From: Sipunculus nudus | Taxonomy: Eukaryota; Annelida; Sipuncula; Golfingiida; Sipunculidae | NCBI GenBank assembly: GCA_026874595.1 | Contig: CM049306.1 | Span: 49,627,519-49,691,518, forward strand | Reading direction: 5' to 3' | Length of the DNA stretch: 64,000 nucleotides | Shown: positions 51,901 through 63,019 of the stretch, one piece after another | Position numbering within the stretch: the stretch's first letter is position 1 | Layout: each line of letters starts with the position of its first letter | Notes under the pieces: model-generated | The model's database searches: none | What the model was told of the DNA's origin: nothing | Seen by the model: the letters and a program-made list of their open reading frames with translations, nothing else | Translations under genes and position numbers: made by a program

Positions 51901-53059
51901 TGAAATATTTAAAACAGAAAATTAAAGATAAAATCAGATAATATTTAGAAGATAACTTCTTTTATCAAATTGATGTGTCAATATGATATTCACTGAGACT
52001 CTAAGTTTCACCAATTTGATGGGTTTAGTTTGACAAATCAACAAATATTTAGTGTGTTTTTGTAATATTAAGTTTAGAATCTTCTGGCAGGAATTTCATA
52101 CGTTTTCAATTTCTATAAATTAGTCATTTTATAAAATACAAACTGTTTTGCACTTAGTTGACTAATTTGAAAAATACGAACATGAAAAGTGACCCAATTT
52201 TGTCATGATACTCAGCGGACAAGCAATGATCTATGACACTATAGGCTTATGCATTCACAATTTTAGTCACATTTTTAAAGAATTTGTTACTTTACTGAAA
52301 CTTTGAGTCACATGTAAATAATATATACACAGACTCTTTCACTATCTTCCTGATCTGTAACTGTTCACTTCCTATTTACTTATCGGAATGATTCTGAATT
52401 TTGATCATTAACAGGCAGCCACAGTATCTGAATATTTTTAACTTATCCATATTATACCCTGTAAACTTTTAGGGTTGACTTAAGAACACAACTCCCACTG
52501 ACAAAGTGATAGTTATGGCAATAGCTAACAGTACTGCCATAAATTGGTTTTATTTGGTCAGTATATTTATGCGCAATGGAAAATAACTGATTTTTGCCTC
52601 TTTAGTTCAGAACTCACATGTATATGCCCTATTTATTTTTTTTTCACATAAACATAGCTGACAAAATGAAAAAAAGGATCAACACTTATACAATACCTGC
52701 ATTCCTGTTTTGCAGGACCTGTTTTCATATTACAATTTCACTGAATTTTCAAATAATTTTTTTTCATATTAGAATTATTTTGGTATACTGGGTACCACAT
52801 ACAACAGCTGTACAGCTCAATATTATTAAATATTAACTTAGTGGTTGTTTACCTAATTTTTAGGGTAACAGTGAGAAAAATGTATATTCACAGTAAATAC
52901 CGTACATCTTCTTGGCCCAAAACTGAGGATTTTTTTTACACTTCATGGATTAAATACTTTTTCTAGTTAACTACTGATAGTTTTGAAACTTCTTGGATGT
53001 ACAAGGGATGGATGAAAAAAAAACATCTATAAACACAAACTGTATGCCACATATAGTTA
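51901..53059. other. DALRD3 5' UTR intron / upstream region
   Basis: AT-rich, no coding signal. It must include at least part of the intron that separates the coding exon from an unseen upstream non-coding exon. Confidence 0.5.
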
Positions 53060-53123
53060 ACTAGGTTTTACATAGCAACATATTTGTCACAGACCCACTA
53101 GGTTTTACATAGCAACATATTTG
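53060..53123. repeat. 37 bp tandem duplication
   Basis: ACTAGGTTTTACATAGCAAC plus ATATTTG occurs at 53060 and again at 53097, separated by TCACAGACCC; a single duplication event at the edge of the inverted-repeat element. Confidence 0.85.
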
Positions 53124-53631
53124 GGCAGAACTATAGAAACCGGGCTTCAGCCTACGGCCGGTACAACGGGTGTCGCATAATAAATTGTTTCCTAGAAAAG
53201 GCTGATACATATCATTTTCCTCAGAATTCCCGTATTTAATTTTGCTCACAGCTGGAGTTTATTATATTAGAGGAGGAGGGGTCTGGGGAACCTGGGTTCC
53301 CTGTCTGAACGGGGGTGTGGGGTGTGTTAAAATAGTAAATGGTTTCCCATTTTCGCGATAGATGCCTCTTCAATCGCAGATATAAATGAACAAAACTAAC
53401 TCCTGCTGGTATCTCGTCTTCACGGCTCACTTAGTAGCGTGTAGGGCTCCTAATCTAGAGATCGTAGGTTCGATTCCCGATTCAGGTGACTTACTTGTTT
53501 ATGTTAGAAGAGTTGAGTGTAGGGACATCTACAGGGAAAAGTAGGAGTTAAAATAGGGAACGAGAGGAGACAATTTTATTTATATGTTCCTCAATAGAAG
53601 CGAAGCCCGCGTTCTATAGTGGCTCCCATAT
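53118..53631. mobile_element. ~514 bp inverted-repeat element containing a tRNA-like sequence
   Basis: Left end ATATTTGGGCAGAACTATAG continuing into CCGGGCTTC is mirrored at the right by GAAGCCCGCGTTCTATAG continuing to GGCTCCCATAT. Direct repeats ATATTTGTCACAGACCC lie at 53080-53096 and 53628-53644. Inside are the tRNA-like block at 53430-53500 and a GGTCTGGGGAACCTGGGTTCCC hairpin-like region near 53280. Confidence 0.7.
53430..53500 (+). other. tRNA-like sequence (decayed tRNA or SINE head)
   Basis: CTCCTAA occupies the anticodon-loop position (would read CCT, arginine), and GTAGGTTCGATTCCC is a good pol III B box 20 nt later. The D-arm and acceptor stem do not pair well, so a functional tRNA is unlikely. 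Confidence 0.4.
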
Positions 53632-53659
53632 TTGTCACAGACCCTGCAGTGTCTCTATA

Positions 53660-54845
53660 GTACGATATTATTAGGATATTATTAATAGTTTTAATTATAA
53701 ACATGTTTATCATAGAGACACTACATTCTAGTAGTAGTACAGTCAGTACACACCACTACAGTACACTTTATCTTACGAAACATGGAACATAGCTATTTCA
53801 AACACAGTAACTTAAATTGTCTTTTATCTTCTTAAAAGATCCACAAATTATAAATGACTGGACTTTGGTTTTTCACAATCATCTGACTTAAGGCGATGAG
53901 TGCATTCCATCTCCCACCTACGGGGTGTGTCCATGTGGGCTCTTTTTTTGTTATCGTTGTAAGCGACATTACCGAGGCCAGGCGAGAGCGTCATCAACAG
54001 TAATGATCAAAATCATTTGAAGAGCGGATACTTAGACTATCCTCCACCAGAGGTCACACTGTCGCGGGCCAACCCCTTTCCGTTCCACATGTCATTGCCA
54101 ACGGCAATAGAAAATTAACCAGTATGAATTTTGTATATGCCAAGCCCATTTATCTCTGGCGTAAAATTATTATAAAACTAGTTTTTTCTTGCTTTTGAAA
54201 ATGAGAAAGTAACGTTAGACGAAGTTTACGTTTCTGTACTGGGATCCATTGGAATTACACTTTAGTCTTTATAGCACTTAGGTTATGTGGAAAGTAGCTT
54301 TCTGGCCCATTGAAATAAGTCCAAAACAGATAGAGCCGCAGACGCTTGGTGTGTAAATCCATAATAATTCACCTGTTAAAGTATAGAGGATGTACACATC
54401 TGCTGAATAACATATAATAATAACCTATTATACATTATACTAAGAGAATATGTAAATATCTTTTTTTTTTGTAAAAAAACTAAAAATACATAAAATTAAA
54501 TATATTATCAAGCAAAATTTTTAATTCCGTAAACAGCCGTTTTTCCCCAGTAATTTAAATACATTTTTAATCAAGAAATTAAGTGTCAAGTGTTTATAAT
54601 TTTGGGTCCTTAGAGGAAAATGTGGAAAAAAGATCACCCTCGCACCGATTGGATCAGCAGAGAAGGCAAATGCCTGCTCAGACACATCATGGACCCGTAA
54701 CGTGGCAATGATGAATGGATAAGGTTAAGAGTCATGGCCAAGTATTATTACTATATTCTATGTCTTCCCGTTTAGTCCTCAGGTAGTACTCGTCCTCGCC
54801 AGTGCTTTTGGCATGCATGAGCGCATTCTCACTGGTATAAATAGA

Positions 54846-54902
<57 letters not shown>

Positions 54903-56320
54903 GCATTATTCCTTATTTACGCAGAGGGACTTATTCTGTAATCTATACCTTGTTGTAAGGCTCCTTTGTTAAACCTTTCAAGTCCCTATAAATGTGACCT
55001 ACTTGCTTTAAATAGATGAATTCGTTCAATAAGCCTAATTCATGTCCACTCTTACGTAAATTATCAGTCAATAACAGTCTATAATCCAGTGGCGGACCCA
55101 GATGGGGGCGCTCGCAAACCTTGCTTTCTATTTAATAAGTATAATTACATAACCAACTGAGTAAGCTGATTGTACTTAAAAGAATGTGAGCTTTGTATAA
55201 AAAAGTGAATTTAGCTTTATTTATTGGTTTTATAATTTATTCGCTTTATTCAAGTGATTTTATTAGCTTTGTATAAAAAAATAAAGTAATACCTAAACAC
55301 ACCTTTTTACATATTTCATACATAGTTAAAATAATGAGACAGGTTTTGAATTACAAATTTCTTCTTTGCTATACCCTTTTTATGTATACTAGAACAACAT
55401 TATAGCTTGTTCAATTCGCAAAGAAATGATTCGCTTACAAGTGACCAATTGAAAATAAACCTTAAACATTCAGTTACCGAACATATGCGCATGCATATAC
55501 ATGAATGCATCGAGTTCGGGACCGTCATTTTTCACACGGCAACAGGCGAGTATAAAAGATTTCATATGGTCCATATGCTTATGTTTATCGTATCAACATT
55601 AACTCTTAATACCTGAATATCTTTACAACTCCGTACTTTAGCCCAGTTTTATTAAGGAAACTTTAATATTAATTCAGGTAATATTTTTATCGTTCGTTAT
55701 TTACAGAAACTATGGTTAAATTCTTTAAATCACAAGTTTTCTACGAATCTTAACAACATCAGCATACACACAAAGGAAGGGATATGAAATCAACATCATA
55801 TCAAAATTCCTTGGGAGGTCAAACCAGCTGTGACACCGAAATTTACAACATGATTTGTTAATTTCAGGTGCCTGGACACACCTGTATGCACTTACAAACA
55901 AAGTGAACTGTTCTAACGGTCATGTCTTAATTCGCGAGACTTTAAGAGCATTTGTCAAAATATCAAGGCTCACAGGTTAAAAGATTGCAATATATTTTTG
56001 TTCTTTATACATTTTTAAGATAATCAAAATTAACGTTTCACACCTTATGTTGGCTATTAAAATCAATTAGGGTTTGGATTTAGTTTCTTAAGTCTCTACA
56101 TTCTGTGCAAGTTAAATAAAAAGAGAGTTATATTTTTCGCAGACTCCATATTTCAAAATACCTTCAGTACCAATAACTTATCAGCATCTACTAAATAAAT
56201 TTAAGATATTAATTGACCGTGGATAAATCATCACCTTAAAACTAAATTAAACGAAAAGTAACGTCGATATTAATATATGGATGATGGTTAGATCTGCATG
56301 TCACGTCCTAATATATCTTA
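53660..56320. other. Intergenic, no gene seen
   Basis: AT-rich sequence with an (AT)n at 54849-54900, a GTGGCGGACCCAG transposon-like end at about 55088 and AT-rich flanks. Open frames here have no splice context or recognisable protein. Confidence 0.5.
54849..54900. repeat. (AT)n microsatellite
   Basis: Twenty-six consecutive AT units. Confidence 0.97.
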
Positions 56321-57104
56321 TATATGTTACAGTCAATGTGTAAAATCAGTCAATTTGTAAATGGCCTGAAATTAAATCTGTGTCAGAAGTAACTAAATTT
56401 AAAACGGTGAATTGTAATATGGCATGATTTGCTCGTTTCCATGACATTGTAAAACCCAGGTATATTAAAGCACAAATTAAATAATTGCTGCAGATTTAGA
56501 GAATTCAAAATAACTAGCTGCGGATCTAAGGGGTGAGGGTATACGGGGACGTTTTCCCTCCTAAGTAGTTTTACGTAAAAACTTTTATATATAGTTTGTT
56601 TTGGAGGACAGAAAATTACCTGTAATTTTTACAAAAATTGCTTCATAATTGCTGACATTTTGAAAGACATTGTAACAATTCTCCCACAATGAGAGAGGGG
56701 AACATCCGCCCACATCTACTACCGAAGTGCAAAAGGAAATAGCACCCCTGAGACAGTTTAATATTATCATATCATATGTTTACATAATTATATCTGCAAG
56801 AACCAGAATTAGGCCAAATGGACGCTTTTGATAATATGAAACATTAAATTATGCAATAATATGATGTAAAATATATTTGTAAGACTATGGTATACGAAAT
56901 AAATGAAATGTCATTTAAACCTTTGTTATTGAATAACAATAGTATTTCATTCTTTTTACATTTCAGTCAATGTGTCAAATAAACTGACTGATTTTTCAGT
57001 CAATTTGTAAAATGCCTGAAAATTTCTGTCATTTTATAAATTGCCTGAGTGAATCAGGCACTTTGTAAATTGACTGATTTTACACATTGACTGTAACATA
57101 TATA
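56321..57104. mobile_element. ~780 bp TIR element (CAGTCAATGTGTAAAATCAG)
   Basis: TATATGTTACAGTCAATGTG then TAAAATCAGTCAATTTGTAAA at the left is mirrored at 57104-57045. A second, inner inverted copy (TTCAGTCAATGTGTCAAATA) starts at 56963, so the right end carries a nested inverted duplication. No transposase; non-autonomous. Confidence 0.8.
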
Positions 57105-59207
57105 ACCATGAGTACAAAATAAAAAAATAGCATGACATTGAAACGTTTAAATCTGAGCTTATAGTTTTTTAACATGTACAAATAAGTAAGGGTGTTTCTG
57201 GGAATACATGGACGGACACTATAGACTAGTACAGCCGGAATAGCTTACATAAAACCTACCTGTACGCTGGCTTTATTGCAACACATATGACAGACACTGC
57301 CATCTAGCCACACGTTATATTATATGACGCTTGGACCGCAAGTAAAAGGACCTGCACATAATTTACGGACTACTTTACGTTCATCGAAGCATGGACTTAC
57401 TTTCTGTTATACAAATTTTATTTTTTGGTAAACAATTATACTTATGGGCCTCGCTGGTCAAGGTCTGACTATATACACGATTATCAGAGTCGAGTCGCTT
57501 CCTCTTGCAAAAAGAAAATCCTCTTAGTAAATATATCAATATATGTTTGATTTGATCCGCGGATCAAGGGTAGGTTGTAACCGGTTATATATTGGCAAAA
57601 TACGCCTCTTCAGGGGCTAAGGCGGTAAAAGAGTTTAGGCCACATACTAATATAAGGGGTTTAAGTAAAACTGGCACTGCCATGTCGGTCTTCTGCTGTG
57701 TAAAACACATGCAAGTTTAGGACCCCGACAAAGGTATTAATATACATTTCAGATTACAGTCCTGTTTTAAGTTTAAATTTGTTTTAACCGTATGAAATCT
57801 CGTTTAAATTTGTTTTGACATTGTGAATAAAATTCCTTTTCGGTTATGTACGTAATACTAACGACCATTTCGTATAGATTAAAAACATTGTGGTGTGATT
57901 GGGTTTTCCATTTTTTGTATTTAATCATACAAGTCATATATGCAATATACCATTGTTTTATTTCTTATTGGCTCTCTTAAAGGGGCCCAATCACCTATAA
58001 AGCATGTTGAGTTAACACGAAAAATAGTTTCTTCCCTTTAAAATAAATCTGTACCTGCCAAAGCATTGCCTTGAAACCGTTTGCTTACTCCTGTAAAACA
58101 GTGTTGAAAACAGTGGACCGGGCGCGATGGCAGGTGTCAACATAAACACAATGCGTGGGGCCGTGTGCAGCGCGGTGCCTCAACACGTGTCAATCAGGAG
58201 ATGCCCTCACTGACTTGGCCAAAAAAATATAATACATGTCCCCCTGGCCCAAACACCGCGTGTTGCCCCTATTAATCGGAACTCTGGTCACGCAGCCTTC
58301 TTATGGTAAACAAACACACGTGGACTGTGTTTACCAACACGCACGGTCATAACAAGGTGTAAAGCAGTAGTATGCGAAGAAATGAGACTGTGTGCTGGGA
58401 TGGTTCTGCTTGGAAATCTTTGTATGAGGCAAAACTGAACTGATAGTGTGAAAGAATAGGCATAATATTGATCCTGATTATGTTCCTTTAAAATTGCACT
58501 TCTAATTCATCTATATGGAATTGAAACGGTCTTAGCCATCTACTGGGTCACTATTTTCAAAGAATAAGAAAAACAATGACGTATGTGGGTCTGCCGTCTT
58601 TTGTGAACAAACGTACCCAATCAGATTTTGTATAATTAAAAAAATAGTTGATTCAGGTGGAATCATGGATATAATGGGGAGTTTTTTTAAAAGTGAATTA
58701 TATTATAGTAATAGAGTGGGGCTTGTTATAATGAGGGAAAATGTACACCCTTGGCAATTTGGTGAAGTGGCGCTGAATTGGCCCTTTATGGATTTTTCCA
58801 AAGCATTCGAAACAGTTAAAAAGTCTTCTAGATATTTTAAAATCATATACTACAGGACATATAGGACATATACTATATTGTATCAAATCAGCCGTTTATG
58901 AAATACTTGCAAAAATAAAAACAGAATGTTACATATGAAGGTTAGAGAAACGTATTTCCAGGCTCTATATATTTATTTTCATATAAGGTGCACATGGCGA
59001 AGGCCATACACAAAACTCTATCCCAATTCCTAAACTTTAATTTTGTAACAAGAAAACAGGGGGTTGTGTATCTCGTTTTCATTGAATATTGCAGGCTCTA
59101 AAACTGGCCACAGGTGTCACTATGCACCTGTCAAAGAATCACAGAGACACATACAACTTTCAATCACATCCAAAATAAACAAAAAAGGCCATCGCTACCA
59201 AATTTTT
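57105..59207. other. Intergenic, no gene seen
   Basis: Contains a repeat copy at 57978-58035 and a GC-richer patch at 58110-58330 without a sustained frame. A possible minus-strand non-coding exon end (GTACAG|GTAGGT, donor at 57259) is noted among the findings. Confidence 0.5.
57978..58035 (+). repeat. Interspersed repeat (GGGGCCCAATCACC family)
   Basis: GGGGCCCAATCACCTATAAAG and GTTGAGTTAACACGAAAA match the copy at 4451-4505. Confidence 0.55.
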
Positions 59208-59450
59208 AGCTTAGCTGACTGAAAGTCAACTGATGTTATGGAATGGCGCTTTGTCCGTGCGGCCGTATGGCCGTCCGTTCGTAAGGCACAAATCGTAACC
59301 GGTGACCAAAGAGGCAACATAGTAAATTTCGAGGGAGGCTAAAAAAAAAATCTCCTTGGAACACTGAAATTTGGTCACTGCATGCTACATATATCCTCCG
59401 AGCTATGGCGCTTGTACGTACCCCAGAATTAAAAAAAAATGATACAAAAC
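59208..59450 (+). repeat. Copy of the AGCTGACTGAAAGTCA repeat
   Basis: TTAGCTTAGCTGACTGAAAG head, then TCCTTGGAACACTGAAATTTG and GAGCTATGGCGCTTGTACGT, matching the minus-strand copy at 41030-41270 and the array head at 34642. Confidence 0.75.
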
Positions 59451-59835
59451 CTTACTCAGCACGTGACTTCATTCCATGTCCACATAATAGCTACTGTGCG
59501 CTTTAATGGATCTAACTTATCCTTACAACCAAAGGTCGTCTCTACTCAATCAAATCTCTTCCAGTAATGGATGGTGGGACTGCCGGGACCACTCGTCCCA
59601 AACGTCAAACTTCACAATTAAAATTTGTCACAATTTTAGAAGGGGCTTCCGTGCACAGTGACCATAACTACATTTACCAGATTTCACTTGTTTCATTAAA
59701 TCGGCAGCACATATTCATGTGGACGTAATTTGACTTGACATAACTTAAATGCAATAAGTTTTAATGACCTATATACCTAAGCTCTTTAACATATTAGTAC
59801 CTACTTGCCTACTATATTTAATTTTCTCTAGGCCA

Positions 59836-59851
59836 TGGGGGGGGGGGGGGG
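59836..59851. repeat. Poly-G tract
   Basis: About 14 consecutive G, immediately upstream of the LINE relic. Confidence 0.9.
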
Positions 59852-59861
59852 TGGCTGTCAG

Positions 59862-60100
59862 CCTGAAGAAATTCGTTATGCCGGCCGACCACAGCTCTTG
59901 TTCAATGATGACTGCAAACGAGGTTTGAAGGTTTGAAGCTCGCCCACATGGACGTAGAAACGCATGAAAAGACCTGAAGAGCTGCAAGGAAGAAAAAACC
60001 ACCAGCTAGAAGGAAAGGGAGGAAGAAGGAAGCAGAAACAGAGACTCATGTCAGAATGGATCTAATCAGTCATTTCGGACATGACCAACCAAGGCGCAGA
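59862..60100 (+). pseudogene. Decayed LINE 3' end (reverse-transcriptase ORF C-terminus)
   Basis: The plus-strand frame reads EEIRYAGRPQLLFNDDCKRG then LKV and a stop. RYxxxxxGRPxLRFxDxCKRDLK is a frequent C-terminal motif of endonuclease/reverse-transcriptase ORFs of CR1/RTE-like animal LINEs. Downstream frames are broken by stops and shifts. A defunct fragment only. Confidence 0.6.
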
Positions 60101-60689
60101 CATTTCCTCCAGAGAGAAGGATGCCTATTCTATACTACTGTGATATAACCTCGGATCACAGTGTGTGCAGATTTACAGCGTATTGGACTCGAAGCCTAGG
60201 CATGCTTGTACTGCCATCTGCAGGGATAGATGAAAACTTTGCAAGCATAAATAAACATCATTAATAAACTTCTGTATGCATTGTTATGAAATTAACCGAT
60301 AGATGGCGCCAACGCATTTCAGCCAAGCTCCAAGATCTGGTGTTGCGTTTTGTGTAACATTAGAGTAATGTTGTGATATTTTATTTTCTCTCCGACAGGA
60401 CTTTTGCCTTGGACGAAGGAAGGGATTTACGTGTCATGGGTGAACCTCTTTTAATTGCCATTCTTCTGCCCACCAACCTCGTGTATCGCCAGCGTATGCG
60501 TATGATGGTTTCAGAATTCCTTACCTGAAATTTATATCTATAAACCTTATTTGTGAAAATATAATGAATATTTCAAAGTTTTTTTTTCATGATACTCTTA
60601 ACTCTTAACTTTACTTGTTCACTTCAAAACATGTAATCCAAAATCATATAACAGTTTCCGTACCTGACTTTTAGCAATTATTGTCTGTA

Positions 60690-61560
60690 CTACTCTGCCC
60701 AGCGTCCATTTGTGCATCTGTTTCCACACATAAACCCACACATCTCAGGAACCGTTTGACCGATAAGGCTAAAGATTTTGCACAAATGTAGCCCTTGGAA
60801 AGCTTTGTAACATACACTAAAAATGGTAGCGCCACCTGCAACCATTTTTGCACAGTGTCCATCTGTTCATCTGCCTTGGGATAAGAACACTCATATCTCT
60901 GCATTGGTTGGACTTATCCACCTGAAATTTTGCATGTGTATACATGCTGGACAGCTTTCTTGATTTTATGACAGGTGGCGCCACCTACATTCACGTTTAA
61001 GCTGCAGACATCCAAGCTCATATCTCGGGAACCGTTTGACCAGTTGGGCCAAAATTTTGCATGTGTATAGATCTCCCGTAGCTCTTTATCATACGCAAAA
61101 CTGGTGGTGCCACCTGCAACAATTTTTGCACAGCGTCCATCTGTTCATCTGCCTTGGGATAAAATCACTCATATCTCGGCAGTGGTTTGACTTATCCACC
61201 TGATATTTTGCAGGTTTATACATCCCTGACAGCTTTCTTGATTTTATGACAGGTGGCGCCACCTACATTAACATTTACGCTGCAGACATCCAAGCTCATA
61301 TCTCAGGAACAATTTGACCAATTGGACAAAAATTTTGCATGTTTATAGATCTCACATAGCTCTTTATCATACGCAAAACTGGTGGCGCCACCTGCAATCA
61401 TTTTTTCACAGCGTCCGTCTATTTGTCTGCCGTGGGCTAAAATCGCTTATATCTCAGTAGTGGTTTGACTTATCTGCCTAAAATTTTGCATGTTTATACA
61501 TCTTGGACAGCTTTCTGGATTTTGTGGTAGGTGGCGCAACCTACATACACATTTCGGCTG
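60690..61560. repeat. GGCGCCACC tandem array, 277 bp dimer
   Basis: CAGCGTCCATCTGTTCATCTGCC-type blocks recur at 60853, 61130 and 61407 (277 bp), with an extra half-unit at 60699. Each dimer holds two GGTGGCGCCACC or variant palindromes, spaced alternately about 146 and 131 bp (60831, 60975, 61106, 61254, 61384, 61531). Shared AAAATTTTGCATG and CATATCTC(A/G)GGAAC link it to the 16.5-17.5 kb array in opposite orientation. Confidence 0.92.
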
Positions 61561-61897
61561 CAGACATCCAGGCTATTATGCAGCGCACCTCACTCTATTT
61601 CCCCTTGCCACTCAATCCATGCCTCACTTCACCTTTCCCACTCTGATTTTGGCGGATACACGTTGTCCCTTGTTGACTACCCATATTCTAGTTTTTGTGT
61701 TGTGTGCACCCATGCCAGAATTGCAGCAGTGATGTTTGTTTAATTGTTTCTTGTTCTAAGTGTTTAGTACTTGCATTGTTCATATACATGTTACACATGT
61801 TCTTGAAAAGTAATGGTCCAGCATTGAAGCATTATACCTGGTGTTATATCTCATCGCACAGGTTCGCATTAGGCCTGTAGGCCTTGTTTCAAAGTAT

Positions 61898-62038
61898 GTT
61901 TATTCATCCCGATCATCCGCCAGGTTTCCCCCTCATTATAAAGCCAATATTTTTATATATATGTACAAACCCTCATCCCGCTCATCCGCCAGGTTTCCCC
62001 CTCATTATAAAGCCAATATTTTTATGTGTACAAACCCT
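61898..62038 (+). repeat. 71 bp tandem duplication
   Basis: TCATCCCGATCATCCGCCAG and the following ~50 bp (TTTCCCCCTCATTATAAAG, CAATATTTTTAT) recur 71-75 bp later with a short TATA length change. Confidence 0.92.
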
Positions 62039-62040
62039 CT

Positions 62041-62314
62041 AAACTCTAATTTGCTCAAACTGCAAAAAATTATTGGTTTTAGCTTGATAACAAGTAGGCA
62101 TTTGTTTCACCTTTACACAGTAATGTTTACACATATCTTCAGATCCAAAGCAATAAAGCAGTATTATTGTTTCAGACCTGCCTCTGACGTTTGCTCATAG
62201 TTTGACTTTAATGCATGATAAGTAAACATATAAAAGAATTTTCTGACAATTCAAACATTAAAAAACATGGCTTCATCCTTCTCAACGAAATGATCGTAAA
62301 CTCAAAAAAATATT
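62041..62314. other. No feature seen
   Basis: AT-rich sequence without recognisable repeat or splice context. Confidence 0.5.
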
Positions 62315-62550
62315 TTAAAAATATCTGGCCTTATTTATCGTGGACAAATCTTTAACGAATAACGTGGTGGGGAACAAAGGGTTATAATTGGACATATACT
62401 GTTTGCCGGATGAGTCAAAGGTGGTCTTCAGTACTCTCGACCTTGGCCTAGAATCTGGCAACAAACACATTGTGGCACCGAGGTGATTACGATTGATACC
62501 CCAGTCTATACATGACATTAATAAAGAGTATTGATTACCATCCACTATCA
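62315..62550 (-). CDS. Possible terminal coding exon, lipocalin-like
   Basis: Minus-strand frame of 78 codons to a stop, preceded by AAAATCATTAG as a possible acceptor (phase 1 in). Reads IVDGNQYSLLMSCIDWGINR, then HLGATMCLLPDSRPRSRVL. A pattern of Y-x-L-L-x-S-C followed ~25 residues later by LPDSRPRSRVL resembles the last strand and third conserved region of lipocalins such as apolipoprotein D. This is a weak, motif-level resemblance; no companion exon was identified up to 64000. Confidence 0.3.
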
Positions 62551-62875
62551 CTAATGATTTTTAGTTAGAACATTGAACCCACTCTTTCATCCTACTTTGA
62601 TAAGGTTTAAGTTCACTATATTCCAGTGTAAAACTAGACTAAAACACCGATTAGTACAAGCTGGGGGTATTGATTTCTGATATAGAAAAGCTTAATGATC
62701 CATTAAACAAGCCCCCGACAATGTACATTCCCTAATCTTCATATACAAACGTGCTCACACGTTCATATGTTGATATATATCAAGATTAATTCACTTTTTA
62801 ATAAATTCTTTATCTACGCAAATCAATAATCTCAGATAAAGGTGTAGCTATAAAGTGATAAGAATATTGAACAAT

Positions 62876-63019
62876 ATGTCCTCGTTGGTTATCGGCATAT
62901 TCTTTCCGCACAAACGTACCACACGCGCAGGTAAAGACACCGGAGCGTTTACTTCTCTAAACTATGAACGAGACAAGGATGACCTTGGATCTGACAATAT
63001 CAAAGCTGGCCCTATAACA
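62876..63019 (+). CDS. Short open frame, possible 3' exon
   Basis: ATG and 47 codons to TAA, or an exon beginning after GCGCAG at 62930: GKDTGAFTSLNYERDKDDLG and SDNIKAGPIT. Composition is protein-like (charged, no homopolymer), but there is no homology I recognise and no partner exon. Confidence 0.2.

Noticed and set aside
53430-53500. Functional tRNA-Arg gene
   Set aside because: B box and anticodon-loop position are present, but acceptor and D stems do not pair; more likely part of a mobile element.
61490-61880. Overlapping plus-strand frames of 61-80 codons
   Set aside because: They start inside the GGCGCC array and share no frame or splice site; composition is repeat-like.
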